NCBI GenBank assembly: GCA_032128395.1
Contig: JAQBGV010000162.1
Location: 1 to 22,123, forward strand
Source: JAQBGV01 sp032128395
Lineage (GTDB): Bacteria; Planctomycetota; UBA8108; UBA1146
Reading direction: 5' to 3'
Length of the DNA: 22,123 bases
Within the stretch, counting starts at the first letter, position 1; each line of letters starts with the position of its first letter. The position numbers and the translations under genes were made by a program. Under the pieces are notes generated by a model. It was not told where the DNA came from. It saw nothing but the letters and a program-made list of their open reading frames with translations, and ran no database searches. Below, piece by piece: positions 21,161-22,123 of this stretch.

Positions 21161-22123
21161 ATGTCTCGATTGCCATCTTGTGCCACCGGTCTATTGGCCG
21201 CCCTCTGTCTTCTCTTCACCGATGTCGTAGCTGGGCAGCAGTCCACGAACAACAACTGCGCAAGTGCCACGGCGGTGACGGGCGCTGCGTTCCTCCCCTT
21301 CAACACGACGAACGACACCCCGGACGGTCCCATCGCGAGTTGCCAGGGGGGCCAGAGCCGCGACATCTGGTACCTCTGGACCGCGAACTGCACGGGGGTC
21401 GCAGAGATCTCGACGTGCAGCACGACATGGGACACGAACCTCGCCGCCTACGCACCCGGTCCGCTCTGTCCCCCCACCAGCACCGATCAGATCGCCTGCA
21501 GTGATCTCGGGTGCGGCGGCCTGCAGTCGGAGCTCGTCTTTCCCTGTGCCGCAGGGAACACCTATCTGATCCAACTCGCGGGGTGGGATGCCACATCGTT
21601 CGGCCCCGGCAACCTGACGTTTTTCTGCTCAGAGATGGTCCCGAACGACAACTGTGCGTTCGCCCACGATCTCATCGATGGTGTCCCGGAGAGCTACAGC
21701 ACACTCACCGCGACCCCCGATGGTCCCGTTGCCGGTTGTGTTGGCGTCCCCAGCAACGACATCTGGTACACCTGGACTGCGGGGTGCAGCGCACTCGGCT
21801 CAGTGCGCACCTGCGGGAGCGACTATGACAACAGCGTCACCGTATTCGAGGGCACCACCTGCCCGCCCGGGCCGGAGGTGGCCTGTAGCACCGTGGGGTG
21901 TGGCGGCCTCCAGGCCCAAGCGCTCTTCCCGGTGACCGCGGGACAGTCGTACCTCATCCAAGTCGCAGGTTCGCAGGGAGCGAAAGGGAGTGGCGAGATC
22001 GTCGCCGAGTGCGTCCTGCCGCCTCCCGAAGACCTCGGCTGCTTCCTCCTCATCGGAACTCCCAACCAAGCCATTCTCACCTGGTCCCAGTCGGCAGCAC
22101 TTCCAGGTGGATACCCCGGAGGG
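21161..22123 (+). CDS. Secreted cysteine-rich repeat protein (N-terminal 321 residues; cut by window edge)
   Basis: The frame is open from the ATG at 21161 to the last base, so the C-terminus is missing. Residues 9-24 are a signal peptide core ending near DVVAG. Two tandem modules follow, about 29-156 and 160-284. Each starts with an NNCA or NDNCA stretch, has DIWY-x-WTA near the middle, then a CPP segment, GCGGLQ, and ends with a YLIQ-x-AG strand. Eight cysteines recur at almost fixed offset (33/164, 61/193, 77/209, 86/218, 103/234, 113/242, 118/247, 156/284), which points to disulfide-bonded beta domains outside the cytoplasm. From about residue 288 a new domain begins (NQAILTWSQ), possibly fibronectin-III-like. 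AAGGA lies eight bases before the ATG. The style is common in exported planctomycete proteins; the function is unknown. Confidence 0.82.
   Translation, partial: MSRLPSCATGLLAALCLLFTDVVAGQQSTNNNCASATAVTGAAFLPFNTTNDTPDGPIASCQGGQSRDIWYLWTANCTGVAEISTCSTTWDTNLAAYAPGPLCPPTSTDQIACSDLGCGGLQSELVFPCAAGNTYLIQLAGWDATSFGPGNLTFFCSEMVPNDNCAFAHDLIDGVPESYSTLTATPDGPVAGCVGVPSNDIWYTWTAGCSALGSVRTCGSDYDNSVTVFEGTTCPPGPEVACSTVGCGGLQAQALFPVTAGQSYLIQVAGSQGAKGSGEIVAECVLPPPEDLGCFLLIGTPNQAILTWSQSAALPGGYPGG

Overview
The window looks like a piece of a GC-rich chromosome from a Gram-negative-type bacterium, most likely a member of the Planctomycetota or a related lineage. The placement rests on two secreted proteins. One has a C-terminal dockerin-like pair of calcium loops. 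The other carries tandem, cysteine-rich 'DIWY.WTA...CGGLQ' modules. Both styles are common in exported proteins of marine planctomycetes. This is inference from protein style, not a phylogenetic result. All genes found are intact except the two cut by the window edges.

Layout. (1) Positions 1-3258, minus strand: a short biosynthetic operon reads polyprenyl diphosphate synthase -> D-Ala-D-Ala ligase -> inositol-monophosphatase-family phosphatase, with tight or overlapping junctions, followed after a 149-nt gap by the first 63 codons of uvrA. The gap holds a tRNA-like acceptor/T-arm hairpin. (2) Positions 3259-3546: a divergent control region with a sigma70-like promoter on each strand and a structured leader on the plus side. 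(3) Positions 3547-6556, plus strand: a secreted cohesin-like/dockerin protein, a manganese-type superoxide dismutase with its own promoter and a strong inverted repeat, and a divergent methylenetetrahydrofolate-reductase-like protein. (4) Positions 6829-20828: a complete 14-gene nuo operon (nuoA to nuoN) for proton-pumping NADH:quinone oxidoreductase (complex I), with nuoC and nuoD separate. Junctions are almost all overlaps or gaps below 25 nt. The one exception is a 138-nt spacer between nuoI and nuoJ that is packed with inverted repeats. (5) Positions 20829-21160: a strong terminator hairpin, a promoter and a leader with two perfect hairpins. (6) From 21161 to the right edge: the N-terminal part of a secreted repeat protein.

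How the genes work together. NuoEFG take electrons from NADH, NuoBCDI carry them to quinone, and NuoAHJKLMN form the membrane pump. All expected Fe-S ligands and the key charged residues of the membrane subunits are present, so the complex should be active. SodA just upstream may deal with superoxide from respiration, but it has its own promoter. The left-hand operon supplies isoprenoid diphosphates and the peptidoglycan dipeptide, so the organism probably makes peptidoglycan.

I found no clear new defence system, mobile element, CRISPR array or biosynthetic cluster. The items most worth a second look are the tRNA-like minihelix before uvrA, the structured leaders of the secreted-protein and sod genes, the hairpin cluster between nuoI and nuoJ, the short NuoG that keeps the N7 cluster motif, and the MTHFR-like protein without the usual RGD motif.
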